Below, piece by piece: positions 1 to 9,835 of a stretch of DNA of 64,000 nucleotides (position 1 is its first letter; each line of letters opens with the position of its first letter). The stretch comes from Lacibacter sp. H407 (GTDB lineage: Bacteria; Bacteroidota; Bacteroidia; Chitinophagales; Chitinophagaceae): positions 3,410,001-3,474,000 of the forward strand of contig NZ_JBBKTU010000001.1 of assembly GCF_037892605.1 (NCBI RefSeq), given 5' to 3'. The translations under genes were made by a program, and so were the position numbers. The notes beneath the pieces are model-generated. The model searched no databases. It worked only from the letters and a program-made list of their open reading frames with translations, and was not told the DNA's origin.

Positions 1-1
1 G

Positions 2-394
2 TCGGTTTCGCAAGGCGATTACAGTTGTTACATCGGTTACAACGAAGGGCTCAGCCATTTGATGTATGCCGGTGCCGATTTTCTGTTGATGCCGAGCCGT
101 GTTGAACCATGCGGATTAAACCAGATGTATTCCATGCGTTACGGAACCGTACCTTTAGTGCGTAACACCGGCGGACTTCGTGATACAGTAAAAGATGTAT
201 TGCTGCCGGATGGTTACGGATTGGTGTTTGACAATGCAACTGTCGGTGAAGTGTGTAATGCTGTATGGCGTGGTTGCGAGTTGTACAACAATAAAGAAAA
301 GTTTACTGCAGCAAGGGAACGCATGATGCAGTTAGACTTTAGCTGGGAGTCAAGTGTTCAACAATATCTTGCTTTATACAAAAGTTTGAAATAA
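2..394 (+). CDS. glgA: Glycogen synthase GlgA, C-terminal part (5' end outside window)
   Basis: Transfers glucose from ADP-glucose to the growing alpha-1,4-glucan in the cytoplasm. Only the last 130 residues are visible; the frame is open from base 2, so the start lies upstream. The GT5 signature PSRVEPCGLNQMYSMRYGT, followed by LVRNTGGLRDTV, is the C-terminal nucleotide-sugar-binding region of bacterial and plant starch/glycogen synthases. The gene ends 36 bp before glgC on the same strand, and the two enzymes catalyse consecutive steps, so they probably form an operon. The identification is strong; the missing N-terminal half cannot be judged. Confidence 0.93.
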   Translation, partial: SVSQGDYSCYIGYNEGLSHLMYAGADFLLMPSRVEPCGLNQMYSMRYGTVPLVRNTGGLRDTVKDVLLPDGYGLVFDNATVGEVCNAVWRGCELYNNKEKFTAARERMMQLDFSWESSVQQYLALYKSLK

Positions 395-430
395 TTTTAA
401 TTGTCTCTCTACTAAACCTAAACTTGTTAT

Positions 431-1717
431 ATGAATACGTCAGCATCCAAAAGTACATTAGCCGTTATCCTCGGCGGCGGCGCAGGAACCCGTTTATATC
501 CGTTAACAGCAAGCCGTAGTAAACCTGCCGTTCCCATTGCAGGTAAATACAGGTTGGTTGATATTCCAATTTCGAACTGTATCAATTCAGGCATCAACCG
601 CATGTTTGTATTAACGCAGTTCAATTCAGCATCGTTAAACAAGCATATTAAAAATACATATCACTTCAGCACATTCAGCAGTGCGTTTGTAGATATTCTG
701 GCAGCAGAACAAACACCTGATAATCCGGGATGGTATCAGGGAACTGCTGATGCGGTGCGCCAATGTTTGCGCCACGTACATCAACACGATGCAGATTATG
801 TGTTGATCTTATCAGGGGATCAATTATACCAAATGGATTTTCAGCAAATGATTGCTGATCACATTGCATTGGGTGCCGATATCAGTATTGCCACCATACC
901 TGTTGGCGAACGTGATGCACCGGAGTTTGGTATTTTGAAAGCAGATGATAAAAGCATCATCACCTCGTTCATCGAAAAGCCGAAAAAAGAAGTGCTTGGT
1001 GAGTGGGTGAGTGATACAGGAAACGATATGCGCAATGCAGGTCGAGTTTATCTTGCTTCCATGGGTATTTATATCTTCAATAAAAAATTACTCATTGATC
1101 TGTTGCAGGATGAATATAAAGATGCCACAGATTTTGGTAAAGAGATCATGCCGGCCTCAATTGAAAAGTATAAAGTAGTCAGTTATCAATACGATGGTTA
1201 CTGGACAGATATCGGAAATATTTATTCCTTCTTTGAAGCCAACCTTGCTTTAACAGCGGAGATCCCAGATTTTAATTTGTTTGATAATACAAAGCCCGTG
1301 TTTACACGTGCACGGATGTTGCCACCGGCAAAGATCAGTGGTACTACATTGGAGAAAACAATCATTGCAGAAGGTTCCATTATTCTTGCCAGCCGTGTGG
1401 AGAATAGTGTGATCGGTATTCGTACTCGCATTGGTCATGGAACTACTGTAGTAAGCAGTTACATTATGGGTGGCGATTATTTTGAAACGCTGGAAGAAAT
1501 GAAACATTCAGCCGAACGTGGTATTCCAAAAATTGGTATTGGCGAACGTTGCTATATCAAGAATACCATTATCGATAAGAACTGCCGTATTGGAAATGAT
1601 GTTCGTATTAATGGCGGTGCTCATTTGCCGAATACAGATCATTCTCTTTATACTGTGAAAGATGGAATTGTGGTGGTGAAGAAAGGCGCCATTTTGCCCG
1701 ACGGATTTGTGATTTAA
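431..1717 (+). CDS. glgC: Glucose-1-phosphate adenylyltransferase
   Basis: Makes ADP-glucose from ATP and glucose-1-phosphate, the committed step of bacterial glycogen synthesis. The 428 residues are the usual length. The nucleotide-binding loop GGGAGTRLYPLT is at 15-26, the metal-binding Asp lies in SGDQLYQMD (Asp130), and FIEKP at 180-184 carries the sugar-phosphate-binding Lys. The C-terminal third has the short hydrophobic repeats expected of the left-handed beta-helix domain. It follows glgA by 36 bp and precedes a sugar transporter and an amylase on the same strand. GlgC enzymes are normally allosteric; the effector cannot be read from the sequence. Confidence 0.96.
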   Translation: MNTSASKSTLAVILGGGAGTRLYPLTASRSKPAVPIAGKYRLVDIPISNCINSGINRMFVLTQFNSASLNKHIKNTYHFSTFSSAFVDILAAEQTPDNPGWYQGTADAVRQCLRHVHQHDADYVLILSGDQLYQMDFQQMIADHIALGADISIATIPVGERDAPEFGILKADDKSIITSFIEKPKKEVLGEWVSDTGNDMRNAGRVYLASMGIYIFNKKLLIDLLQDEYKDATDFGKEIMPASIEKYKVVSYQYDGYWTDIGNIYSFFEANLALTAEIPDFNLFDNTKPVFTRARMLPPAKISGTTLEKTIIAEGSIILASRVENSVIGIRTRIGHGTTVVSSYIMGGDYFETLEEMKHSAERGIPKIGIGERCYIKNTIIDKNCRIGNDVRINGGAHLPNTDHSLYTVKDGIVVVKKGAILPDGFVI

Positions 1718-1776
1718 ACTTTTTCCCCCGGAAAAGTTTCAGTTAAATAACGATCGATTATGAACCTAAACAGCAT

Positions 1777-1797
1777 CTTCCTTCTGGGGAGGAAGGT
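1777..1797 (+). promoter_or_regulatory. Strong Shine-Dalgarno tract within a small hairpin
   Basis: A purine-rich ggggaggaagg lies just before the transporter ATG at 1800, unusual here because most genes in this window lack a recognisable ribosome-binding site. The upstream cttcct can pair with the aggaag of this tract across a loop of about seven bases, so the site could be partly hidden in mRNA. The pairing is short and function is inferred. Confidence 0.35.
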
Positions 1798-1799
1798 GA

Positions 1800-3200
1800 A
1801 TGATTGCTATGGCTGCAGGAATTTCTTCAGGTGCTTCATCCCAAAAAGGATTGGTGCCCAAACCTAAATTATCTTTCTGGCAGATCTTTAATATGAGTTT
1901 CGGTTTTCTCGGAATTCAATTTGGATTTGCATTACAAAATTCTAACGCAAGTGGTATTCTCCGCAACTATGGAGCAGATGTTGAACATTTGTCGTGGTTT
2001 TGGTTAGCAGCACCGGTGGTAGGTTTAATTGTACAACCCATTGTTGGGCATTACAGTGATAACACATGGACAAAACTTGGGCGGAGACGTCCTTATTTTC
2101 TTGCAGGCGCTATTCTTTCTTCAGGTGCTTTATGTCTCATGCCGAATGCAGGAATTTTAGGAAGTATCGCTCCATTGGTAATTATCGGTGCCGGGTTTCT
2201 GATGATCATGGATGCATGTTTTAATTTGTCGATGGAGCCCTTCCGTGCATTGGTGGCTGACAATCTACCCGATTCACAACGTACATCCGGCTTTTCTATT
2301 CAAACATTTTTAATTGGCATTGGTGCGGTATTAGGTTCATGGTTGCCGGCTATCCTTGCTTACTTTGGCGTATCAGAAAGCGCTCCTGATGGAGTAGTGG
2401 CCGATAATGTGAAGTATGGTTTTTACATTGGTGCTGCCGTTTTTATCACGAGCATATTGATCACTGTTTTTAAAACGAAAGAATATCCTCCGGCAGAATA
2501 TGAAAAATATCATGGTAAGAATGAAAGTCACAACAAAGGATTCAGCAGCATTTTTACAGATATAAAAAATATGCCGAAGACGATGAAGCAACTCGGGCTT
2601 GTACAGTTTTTCAGTTGGTTTGCGTTGTTTGGGATGTGGGTGTTTACAACCGATACAATTTCAACCCATATTATGGGATTGCCGATCGAAGACAGAAGCT
2701 CGGATATGTATCGCAAAGCTCAAAGCTGGACAGGTGTAATTTTTGGTGTGTACAATCTCGTATCAGCAGGATGGGCATTATGCCTTCCATTCATCGCAAA
2801 GAAAATCGGACGTAAACAAACACATGCGTTATCACTGTTGATTGGTGGTATTGGGTTGCTATCCATCTTTTTTGCACCCAATAAAGAATTTCTCATCTTT
2901 TCAATGATGTGTGTAGGTATTGCCTGGGCAAGTATTTTGGCGATGCCTTATGTTATTTTATCGAGCTCTATTCCCGCAGGTAAAATGGGTATTTACATGG
3001 GTATTTTTAATTTCTTTATCACTTTGCCACAAATATTAAACGGAATTATCGGGGGGCCGATGGTGAAGAACATCTACGGTAATCAACCCGTGTATGCAAT
3101 TATCATGGCTGGTATATTTATGATTTGCGCTGCCGTCAGTGTGATCTATGTATATGATCCCGGTGCAATTAAAATTAAAGAAGAACAATTAAACGCATAG
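1800..3200 (+). CDS. SLC45-type MFS sugar transporter (probably maltose or related)
   Basis: Inner-membrane transporter of 466 residues with about 12 hydrophobic segments. It has the conserved first-helix region (FGFLGIQFGFALQNSNASGI) and the loop motif RRRPY at 95-99 typical of the SLC45/GPH-like branch of the major facilitator superfamily, whose members carry sucrose, maltose or related sugars with protons. The stop codon is two bases before the ATG of a secreted GH13 amylase, so import of amylase products is the likely job (inference from context). The ATG at 1800 follows a strong Shine-Dalgarno tract; Met4 is an alternative start. The exact sugar is unknown. Confidence 0.85.
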   Translation: MIAMAAGISSGASSQKGLVPKPKLSFWQIFNMSFGFLGIQFGFALQNSNASGILRNYGADVEHLSWFWLAAPVVGLIVQPIVGHYSDNTWTKLGRRRPYFLAGAILSSGALCLMPNAGILGSIAPLVIIGAGFLMIMDACFNLSMEPFRALVADNLPDSQRTSGFSIQTFLIGIGAVLGSWLPAILAYFGVSESAPDGVVADNVKYGFYIGAAVFITSILITVFKTKEYPPAEYEKYHGKNESHNKGFSSIFTDIKNMPKTMKQLGLVQFFSWFALFGMWVFTTDTISTHIMGLPIEDRSSDMYRKAQSWTGVIFGVYNLVSAGWALCLPFIAKKIGRKQTHALSLLIGGIGLLSIFFAPNKEFLIFSMMCVGIAWASILAMPYVILSSSIPAGKMGIYMGIFNFFITLPQILNGIIGGPMVKNIYGNQPVYAIIMAGIFMICAAVSVIYVYDPGAIKIKEEQLNA

Positions 3201-3202
3201 AT

Positions 3203-5059
3203 ATGAAAACATTATTTCTTTCGATCAAGTTACTGTTAACAACAGTAACTTTTTCATTTGCACAAAACAGTTATCAATTATATCCATCCAATTGGTGGAT
3301 CGGGATGAAGTACAACAAACTGCAAGTGATGATCCATGGTGCAGATGTTGGTAAGCATACAGGTTTTGCGATCAACTATCCCGGAGTTACGCTGAACAAA
3401 GTGAACAAGTTTAAAAATTCGAATTACATCATACTGGATGTTACGATTACACAAACAGCAAAACCGGGAACCGTTGCGATCCGTTCAAAAGGAACCAATG
3501 GCAAAGCGGAGAAATTTGATTTTGTATTGCAGCCTCGCAGGCCCGGAAGAGGATTGGCATTTGCCAATGGAGCCACCTCATCGGATCTGATGTATCTGAT
3601 TATGCCTGATCGTTTCAGCAATGGAGATGTGTCCAATGATCGTGTGCCCGGCATGCTTGATCAAACCTTGCGTCGTGATACAGTGTTCAATCGTCATGGC
3701 GGCGATTTGAAAGGAATAGAAAACAAACTTGATTACTTGAGTGATCTCGGAGTTACGGCGTTATGGCTGAATCCTGTTATTGAAAATGATATGCCGGAAC
3801 GAACAGAGCATGGCTATGCATTTACAAATCATTACCGTGTTGACCGGAGATTAGGTGGCGATGATGCATACAAACAACTCATCAAAGCTGCACATGCAAA
3901 AGGAATGAAAGTAATTCAGGATGCAGTATATAATCATGTAGGGTTGCAACATGTGTTGTTCAAAGATCAACCCGATAGTACATGGTTTCATCGCTGGCCC
4001 AAATTCACACAAACAAATTACAAGGATCAGGTTTTGTTTGATCAATACGCAGCAGCATCAGATAAAAAGATCATGAGTGATGGATGGTTTGTAACATCAA
4101 TGCCTGATTGGGATCAGAGCAATCCGTTTGTTGCGAATTTTTTAATTCAACATGCTGTATGGACGGTTGAAGAATATGGTATCGATGGCTGGCGGATTGA
4201 CACTTATGCATACAATGATCTCGCATTTATGAATCGTTGCAACAAGGCCTTGTATGATGAATATCCTTCCATCAGCATTTTTGGTGAAACATGGGTGCAC
4301 GGTGTGCCCAACCAAAGTTTCTTTTGCGAAAACAATTACAATCTTAAATACAAGAGTAACCTGCAGGCCACAACCGATTTTCAAACATTGTTTTATGGTA
4401 TTCAACCGGCGTGTAATGAGAAATTTGGCTGGACAGAAGGGGTAAACAAACTTTATACAACTGCAGCGCAGGATTTTTTGTATAAGAATCCAATGCGGCA
4501 GGTGATCTTTTTAGACAATCACGATCTGCCACGTTTTTATTCTGTAGTGGGAGAGGATACCTCGAAATATAAAATGGCATTCGCCTGGATGCTAACGTTC
4601 AGGGGTATTCCACAAATGTATTACGGCAATGAAATATTAATGACCGGATTTACATCGCCGAATGATGGATACGTACGTCAGGATTTTCCCGGCGGATGGG
4701 AAGGCGATCAGGCAAATAAATTTACGGAGGCAGGACGCACACAAAAAGAAAATAATATTTTCAATTACATCAAACGATTGGCAAATTACCGCAAAACATC
4801 ATCGGCTATTAAGACGGGAAAGATGATGCAGTTTTACCCAACAGACGGTGTATATGTGTATTTCCGTTATGATGACAAGCAAACGGTGATGTGTGTAATG
4901 AATACCAATGCAGAGCCAAAGACGATCGATCTCAACCGTTTCATGGAACGCATCGGCAGTTCTCAAACAGCATTTGATGTGGCTGCAGGTGTTGCATTTC
5001 GTTTAGAGAAGAATTTACAATTGATGCCAATGTCGAATTTGGTATTGGAGTTGAAGTAA
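3203..5059 (+). CDS. Secreted GH13 alpha-amylase / neopullulanase-like (SusA-type)
   Basis: Periplasmic enzyme that should cleave maltodextrins or cyclodextrins. Residues 1-21 form a signal peptide ending in Ala-Gln. Residues about 22-115 are a beta-sandwich N-terminal domain as in cyclomaltodextrinases, followed by the GH13 barrel. All four signature regions are present: DAVYNH (240-245), GWRIDTYAY with nucleophile Asp333, GETW with acid/base Glu362, and LDNHD with Asp441. No lipobox is seen, so it is probably soluble. The gene starts two bases after the transporter stop and is probably co-transcribed with glgC. Product specificity (SusA-like neopullulanase versus cyclomaltodextrinase) cannot be settled by eye. 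Confidence 0.92.
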   Translation: MKTLFLSIKLLLTTVTFSFAQNSYQLYPSNWWIGMKYNKLQVMIHGADVGKHTGFAINYPGVTLNKVNKFKNSNYIILDVTITQTAKPGTVAIRSKGTNGKAEKFDFVLQPRRPGRGLAFANGATSSDLMYLIMPDRFSNGDVSNDRVPGMLDQTLRRDTVFNRHGGDLKGIENKLDYLSDLGVTALWLNPVIENDMPERTEHGYAFTNHYRVDRRLGGDDAYKQLIKAAHAKGMKVIQDAVYNHVGLQHVLFKDQPDSTWFHRWPKFTQTNYKDQVLFDQYAAASDKKIMSDGWFVTSMPDWDQSNPFVANFLIQHAVWTVEEYGIDGWRIDTYAYNDLAFMNRCNKALYDEYPSISIFGETWVHGVPNQSFFCENNYNLKYKSNLQATTDFQTLFYGIQPACNEKFGWTEGVNKLYTTAAQDFLYKNPMRQVIFLDNHDLPRFYSVVGEDTSKYKMAFAWMLTFRGIPQMYYGNEILMTGFTSPNDGYVRQDFPGGWEGDQANKFTEAGRTQKENNIFNYIKRLANYRKTSSAIKTGKMMQFYPTDGVYVYFRYDDKQTVMCVMNTNAEPKTIDLNRFMERIGSSQTAFDVAAGVAFRLEKNLQLMPMSNLVLELK

Positions 5060-5126
5060 TATGTCTTGCATTTTTCGAAGAGCGTTTGACATAGTTGTTG
5101 AATAAACAAAACCTTATCCATCGATC

Positions 5127-6089
5127 ATGAAAGCAGCTGTTCATACAAAGTACGGTCCGCCGGAAGTAGTAACAATCAGGGAAGTACCCAAACCTGTACC
5201 TGCAGCAGGCGAATTATTAGTGAAAGTATATGCATCAACTGTTAACCGAACCGATTGTGGTTTCCGAAGTGCCAGCTATTTTATTTCCCGTTTCTGGAGT
5301 GGGTTATTTAAGCCACGTTATCAAACATTAGGCTGCGAATTTGCCGGTGAAGTAGAAGCAGTTGGACTAAATGTAACATCATTTAAACCCGGTGATAAAG
5401 TATTTGGTTTTAATGATGTTGAATTCGGCGGACATGCTGAATATCTTGTCATCAAAGAATCAGCAGCAGTAGAGCAAATCCCCGCCGGTTTTGATTTTCA
5501 TAACGCTGCTGCATTAACTGAAGGTGCACATTATGCATTGTGCGATTTGCGTGCAGCTAGAGAAGAGAGTGGTCAAAACGTAATGGTCTATGGCGCAACA
5601 GGAGCCATCGGCTCGGCAGCTGTACAACTTTTGAAACACATGGATGCAATTGTAACTGCAGTTTGTGGCACAACAGATGTTGCAATGGTACGATCGCTTG
5701 GTGCAGATGTGGTTGTTGATTACCAACAAACAGATTTCACAAAAACTGCAACAAAGTTTGATGTGGTATTCGATGCCGTTGGCAAAACTTCATTTTCAGT
5801 TTGTAAAAAAATACTTGCTCCCAAAGGAATATATATCTCCACAGAATTAGGAAAGGGTGGAGCGAATGTATTCCTTGCATTATTGACTCCGCTTGGTGGC
5901 GGAAAGAAAGTGTTATTTCCATTGCCCACGATCAATAAAGCTGATATGGTTTATTTAAAAGAACTTGCTGAACAAAAGAAATTCAAACCATTGATTGACC
6001 GAAGCTATCCGTTGTCCGAAATTGTAGAAGCGTATAAGTATGTGGAAACCGGACAAAAAAAAGGCAATGTTATTATAACAATTGCCTGA
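5127..6089 (+). CDS. MDR-family NAD(P)-dependent alcohol dehydrogenase / quinone oxidoreductase
   Basis: A 320-residue medium-chain dehydrogenase/reductase. The N-terminus has the GroES-like domain with the typical opening MKAAVHTKYGPPEVV, and the nucleotide-binding loop GATGAIGSAAVQ is at 156-167. There is no four-cysteine structural zinc loop, which favours the zinc-free quinone-oxidoreductase branch; the substrate cannot be named. It is 67 bp downstream of the amylase and may be read through from it, but no functional link is evident. Its last codons contain an A8 run and an inverted repeat that together look like the terminator of the converging GLPGLI operon. Confidence 0.85.
   Translation: MKAAVHTKYGPPEVVTIREVPKPVPAAGELLVKVYASTVNRTDCGFRSASYFISRFWSGLFKPRYQTLGCEFAGEVEAVGLNVTSFKPGDKVFGFNDVEFGGHAEYLVIKESAAVEQIPAGFDFHNAAALTEGAHYALCDLRAAREESGQNVMVYGATGAIGSAAVQLLKHMDAIVTAVCGTTDVAMVRSLGADVVVDYQQTDFTKTATKFDVVFDAVGKTSFSVCKKILAPKGIYISTELGKGGANVFLALLTPLGGGKKVLFPLPTINKADMVYLKELAEQKKFKPLIDRSYPLSEIVEAYKYVETGQKKGNVIITIA
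6055..6087 (-). terminator. Intrinsic terminator for the minus-strand TonB receptor/GLPGLI operon
   Basis: On the minus strand, aggcaattgtta pairs with taacattgcct (one-base bulge, three-base loop) and is followed at once by eight T residues, a textbook intrinsic terminator. It lies about 30 bp after the GLPGLI stop codon and inside the 3' end of the converging oxidoreductase gene, where the T-tract is read as A-rich codons. Confidence 0.75.
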
Positions 6090-6117
6090 TGAAGTTTGAA
6101 TAATGATTTCTTTACTG

Positions 6118-6861
6118 CTAAAGCAAACTGGTCCACAATCGCCTCGCACCTTCTTTTCCCCAATCACTCATGGCTTTGCTCAGGTCTTTTTCATACGTGT
6201 TCCATGTTACGGTTTTGCCTTTTTGTTTAGGAGCAAGTGTTACAGCCGATGGCTCCTTCAATTCAACCTTTGTCGCAAACCAGGTCATTTGTAAACGTGG
6301 TACTGCAAGCCCCAGTATCATACCGGGCAAGCCGCCAAAACTTTCAGGTCCGCTGCTAACAGTGATCTCTTCTGTATAAAATGCAACAATGTAAACACTA
6401 TCGCAGATAATGGTTACTGCTTTGCGGCATTCAAAGCCTGCGATGGTTCTTGTTTCGTTAGTAATGCGCCATTGATAATTGCGGATGCTGTCTTTTACTA
6501 AATAAGTTTGCTCAAAAATATCACGTTGCAAAGAAATCTGGTTGTTACGCATATCTTTTACCACAACATCCGTTTCACTTGGTTTGCGGCCCCACACATA
6601 TTTTCCAGCCGGATCCTCCTTCAGCATTTTGTACATCGTTTTCTCCTCGTTGAATTCCATCACATACGTTTCGCTCACCATTTTTGGATACGATTTTTTC
6701 ATTTCCACCATCCATGGGTTGTCTTCATTTTCCCCTTCAAAAAAAACAAACTGATTTGTTCGTTTTTCAAATTCAATGCGTCCGTTGCCAATGAATTTAA
6801 CTTGTGCCTCAGCAGCAAACCCGATTGCGATTATGAGAATTGATAAAAAATATTTTTTCAT
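6118..6861 (-). CDS. GLPGLI family secreted protein
   Basis: A 247-residue protein with an N-terminal signal peptide ending AAEAQ and the family's name-giving signature as SFGGLPGMILGL (GGLPG at 176-180). GLPGLI proteins are a Bacteroidota-specific family of unknown function, often encoded beside a TonB-dependent outer-membrane protein, as here: it begins 20 bp after the 925-residue receptor gene and shares its strand. Location is predicted periplasmic or surface. A partner or accessory role to the receptor is inferred only from the recurring gene pairing. Confidence 0.88.
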   Translation of the reverse strand: MKKYFLSILIIAIGFAAEAQVKFIGNGRIEFEKRTNQFVFFEGENEDNPWMVEMKKSYPKMVSETYVMEFNEEKTMYKMLKEDPAGKYVWGRKPSETDVVVKDMRNNQISLQRDIFEQTYLVKDSIRNYQWRITNETRTIAGFECRKAVTIICDSVYIVAFYTEEITVSSGPESFGGLPGMILGLAVPRLQMTWFATKVELKEPSAVTLAPKQKGKTVTWNTYEKDLSKAMSDWGKEGARRLWTSLL

Positions 6862-6881
6862 GTTTGATGATATTGATAAGG

Positions 6882-9659
6882 TTAGAAATTAGAAGGTGTT
6901 CCGTTTTTTGTAAAATTCCATGTGAACGTCAGCAGACCAAACCGGCGGATATTCTGGAATGTATTTTCTGAAATAAAGTTGCTGTTGATGCTTCGTCTGA
7001 TACCCAGGTTTTGATTCAACAGATCGTTCACTGATAATTTCAATTCAAATGCTTCTGTTTTACCAAATGTTTTACGAACCGCAGCGTTGATCAAAAATAC
7101 ATTTCGCTGATTGGCAAAAGTTGTTGTTTGCTGGTACATGGTAAAGTTTCCATCCAGGTTGAAATAAAGTTTTTGTTTTTTGAATTTGATGTCAACATAC
7201 GGATATGCACTGGCGCTCCAGTAGTTGGTAACAATTCCTTTGTTAATAGATGATTTTGAATAGTTATATCTTGGTTCAATACTAAAATTAAAGTTGATCC
7301 ATTTGTCGCCCCATTTTCCCATGCCAACTCCCAATCCAACACTATAGTTATCACTAACGTTGCGGATCCCGTTTACTTCATTAATAAAACGACTAACATT
7401 ACCACTGCCGTTGAAATTCAGATTGACACCTTTGATTACTTCAAATCCATACATCGACCAAACACTACCATTATAGTTTCCATTTGTATTAATGCTCTTG
7501 TTTGTTCGCTCACCTGTAAGAATATTAAGAGTATTCGAATTAGTAATGGCGTTGTTTACAAATGAGAAATTACCTGACAAATAGAATTGTTTGCTCTTGA
7601 TGATCTTGTAATCATTCATGCTAATGGAGAAATTATGACGGAATGCTTGTTTAAGATCCGGGTTTCCTACTGTAATATTCAACGGATCAATATTGTCGAT
7701 GATCGGATTGATTTGCTGAAGGGTAGGGTTTTGCGTTGTACCATTATACGTAAGTGTAAAGCTCTTTTGTTTTTTAGGTGTGAAGCGGATACTGGCTCTC
7801 GGTAATAAGTTTGTAAATCCAATATTCCTGGTTTGTGTTGTATTTAAATCTTCCAGCTTAAAATTGGTATAGCCAACAGCAGTACCAAATGATGTAACGA
7901 TTTTTTTACCATTGAAACGAAACGAAAAACCACCACTGTTATCAGAAGTACGGAACAGGAAATGATTACTCAATGTATCAACGATCTCAGTGTATTTATC
8001 GTTTGACAGTGGTTTCTCTAAGGTGTTGCGCTCAGCATCATTTCTGCTGAAATTGTTTTTATAGGTTAATTCCAAAAACCATGTTTTACTGAGTGGCTCA
8101 GTATAAATTAAACTGTTTTGAATTACTTGTTGACGCTCATTGTTGGTTTTCTTTTGATCGAACTCCTGGAAGCCGGATTGCTGGCCGTTCGCATCATAGA
8201 ATGTATTGTCTGAAAACAGGAATCCATCACCAATCTTATTGTTGATACTGAAATTACCTGTATAGCTGATGGTGCGTCCTGCTTTTTTCAGGCGTTTACG
8301 ATAGCTTAATTCCGATGTGAAATCCTGGTTTTCTGTAACAGCGGTTGTTCTGCGGTTCTGCTCGTTGATCGTACGTCCGTCTTCACTGATCGATTCACCG
8401 GTAAATTCATTTTCCCGGGTACCATTTACAATTGATCCACCTGCTTTAACTTTTAAACTGCTGCTTGAATCAATTGCCCAATCATACAGCAGATTCAGTT
8501 TATTCCTGCGGCGAAATGTGTTGAATATTTCAGTGGTGGTATTGGTGAAGCTTGTATCGGGTAACAGCGTTTGTGTAATACTTCCGTTACGGCCGTTCAC
8601 TGTTTGGTCGTTAAACTGGTAGCTGCCGTTAATGCTGTTTTTGTCTTTGTTCCATTTGTTGATATAAGAAAAACCACCGGTGGTAGATTGCGGCAAACCT
8701 TGCCCACGGGCAAAATCATCACCACCATCACTCCACATCATCATGGCACCGTCATCCATGATCTGCATATTCGAATTATCAGAGCTGCCGAAATTGCGTT
8801 GCTCATTCCAGTTCAATCCTTCAAATGTTGTGTTGTTATGAGTTATATATGCAGCAATCTTTTGTTTCTTCTTAAATGAATTGATCATGGCTTTCCCCGT
8901 TCGGTAGTTATCGAAATCAGTGCCTGCTTCAATTTTTCCGAAGTAACCTTTTTTCTTATCCTCTTTCAATTCAAGATTGATCGTTTTTGTTTTTTGCCCA
9001 TCATCTACTCCTGTAAATTCAGCCTGTTCACTTTTTTTATCAAACACCTGTACTTTATCAACCAAATTTGCACGCAGGTTTTGCGTTACTACTGCAGGGT
9101 CGTCACTAAAAAATTCTTCTCCGTCTACCAATATCTTTTCAACTTTCTGTCCCTGTGCCGTAATTTCTCCTTTCGAGTTCACTTGTAGTCCAGGTAATCG
9201 TTTCAACAATTCCTGTACATTGGAGTTGGCATCCACTTTAAAACTATCCGCCTTGTATTCGGTCGTGTCGCCTTTAATTCGGATGGCTGCCACCTTCTGT
9301 TGAATAATAATTTCTTCCAGCAATTTACTTCGGGGAATAATGGTAGCACTCCGGCTCACCAACGCATCGCCGTTCAATTCCAGTTCGTCCACAAATTCAG
9401 CATAACCGGGAAAGCTCACCATGAGGACATACTTCCCATTGGGAATATTGTTGATCTCATAATAACCTTGCTCATTGGTTCGTGTAAACTTTGTAAGAAT
9501 GGAATCCTGTGTTCGGATTAGTGAAATAACGGCCTGGCTTAATTTCTTTCCAGTGCTGGTATCGGTAATACTCCCGGAGACACGATTGGTTTGACTAAAG
9601 GCTTGTGCAGAACAAAAAATACTTACACATAGTAGCAGAAATAGTTTCGGTGACATCAT
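6882..9659 (-). CDS. TonB-dependent receptor-like outer-membrane beta-barrel protein
   Basis: A 925-residue outer-membrane protein. After the signal peptide (SAQAFSQ) comes a carboxypeptidase-regulatory-like domain (about residues 25-110), then a plug-like segment with NVQELLKRLPGLQVNSKGEI and KILVDGEEFFSDDP, and a long aromatic, Asn-rich beta-barrel ending in FTWNFTKNGTPSNF. This matches the OMP_b-brl_3 type of TonB-dependent proteins. The open frame extends to a GTG at 9689, but the adjacent ATGs at 9659 and 9656 place a normal signal peptide at the N-terminus, so I start at 9659. It pairs with the downstream GLPGLI gene. Cargo is unknown. Confidence 0.88.
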   Translation of the reverse strand: MMSPKLFLLLCVSIFCSAQAFSQTNRVSGSITDTSTGKKLSQAVISLIRTQDSILTKFTRTNEQGYYEINNIPNGKYVLMVSFPGYAEFVDELELNGDALVSRSATIIPRSKLLEEIIIQQKVAAIRIKGDTTEYKADSFKVDANSNVQELLKRLPGLQVNSKGEITAQGQKVEKILVDGEEFFSDDPAVVTQNLRANLVDKVQVFDKKSEQAEFTGVDDGQKTKTINLELKEDKKKGYFGKIEAGTDFDNYRTGKAMINSFKKKQKIAAYITHNNTTFEGLNWNEQRNFGSSDNSNMQIMDDGAMMMWSDGGDDFARGQGLPQSTTGGFSYINKWNKDKNSINGSYQFNDQTVNGRNGSITQTLLPDTSFTNTTTEIFNTFRRRNKLNLLYDWAIDSSSSLKVKAGGSIVNGTRENEFTGESISEDGRTINEQNRRTTAVTENQDFTSELSYRKRLKKAGRTISYTGNFSINNKIGDGFLFSDNTFYDANGQQSGFQEFDQKKTNNERQQVIQNSLIYTEPLSKTWFLELTYKNNFSRNDAERNTLEKPLSNDKYTEIVDTLSNHFLFRTSDNSGGFSFRFNGKKIVTSFGTAVGYTNFKLEDLNTTQTRNIGFTNLLPRASIRFTPKKQKSFTLTYNGTTQNPTLQQINPIIDNIDPLNITVGNPDLKQAFRHNFSISMNDYKIIKSKQFYLSGNFSFVNNAITNSNTLNILTGERTNKSINTNGNYNGSVWSMYGFEVIKGVNLNFNGSGNVSRFINEVNGIRNVSDNYSVGLGVGMGKWGDKWINFNFSIEPRYNYSKSSINKGIVTNYWSASAYPYVDIKFKKQKLYFNLDGNFTMYQQTTTFANQRNVFLINAAVRKTFGKTEAFELKLSVNDLLNQNLGIRRSINSNFISENTFQNIRRFGLLTFTWNFTKNGTPSNF

Positions 9660-9835
9660 TGGTTTTGGTTGATGATAATAATTGAGCACGATGATAAAAT
9701 CTTTTTACTTCAGAAAGTGTAGGAAAGATGTTAAAGTGTTATATTTCCATATAAACGGTTGCATTTTTTTAACGATTATTCAGCAAGTGTTTTGAATTGT
9801 TAAACGGCAACGAACCATCACTTAAACGAACCAAC

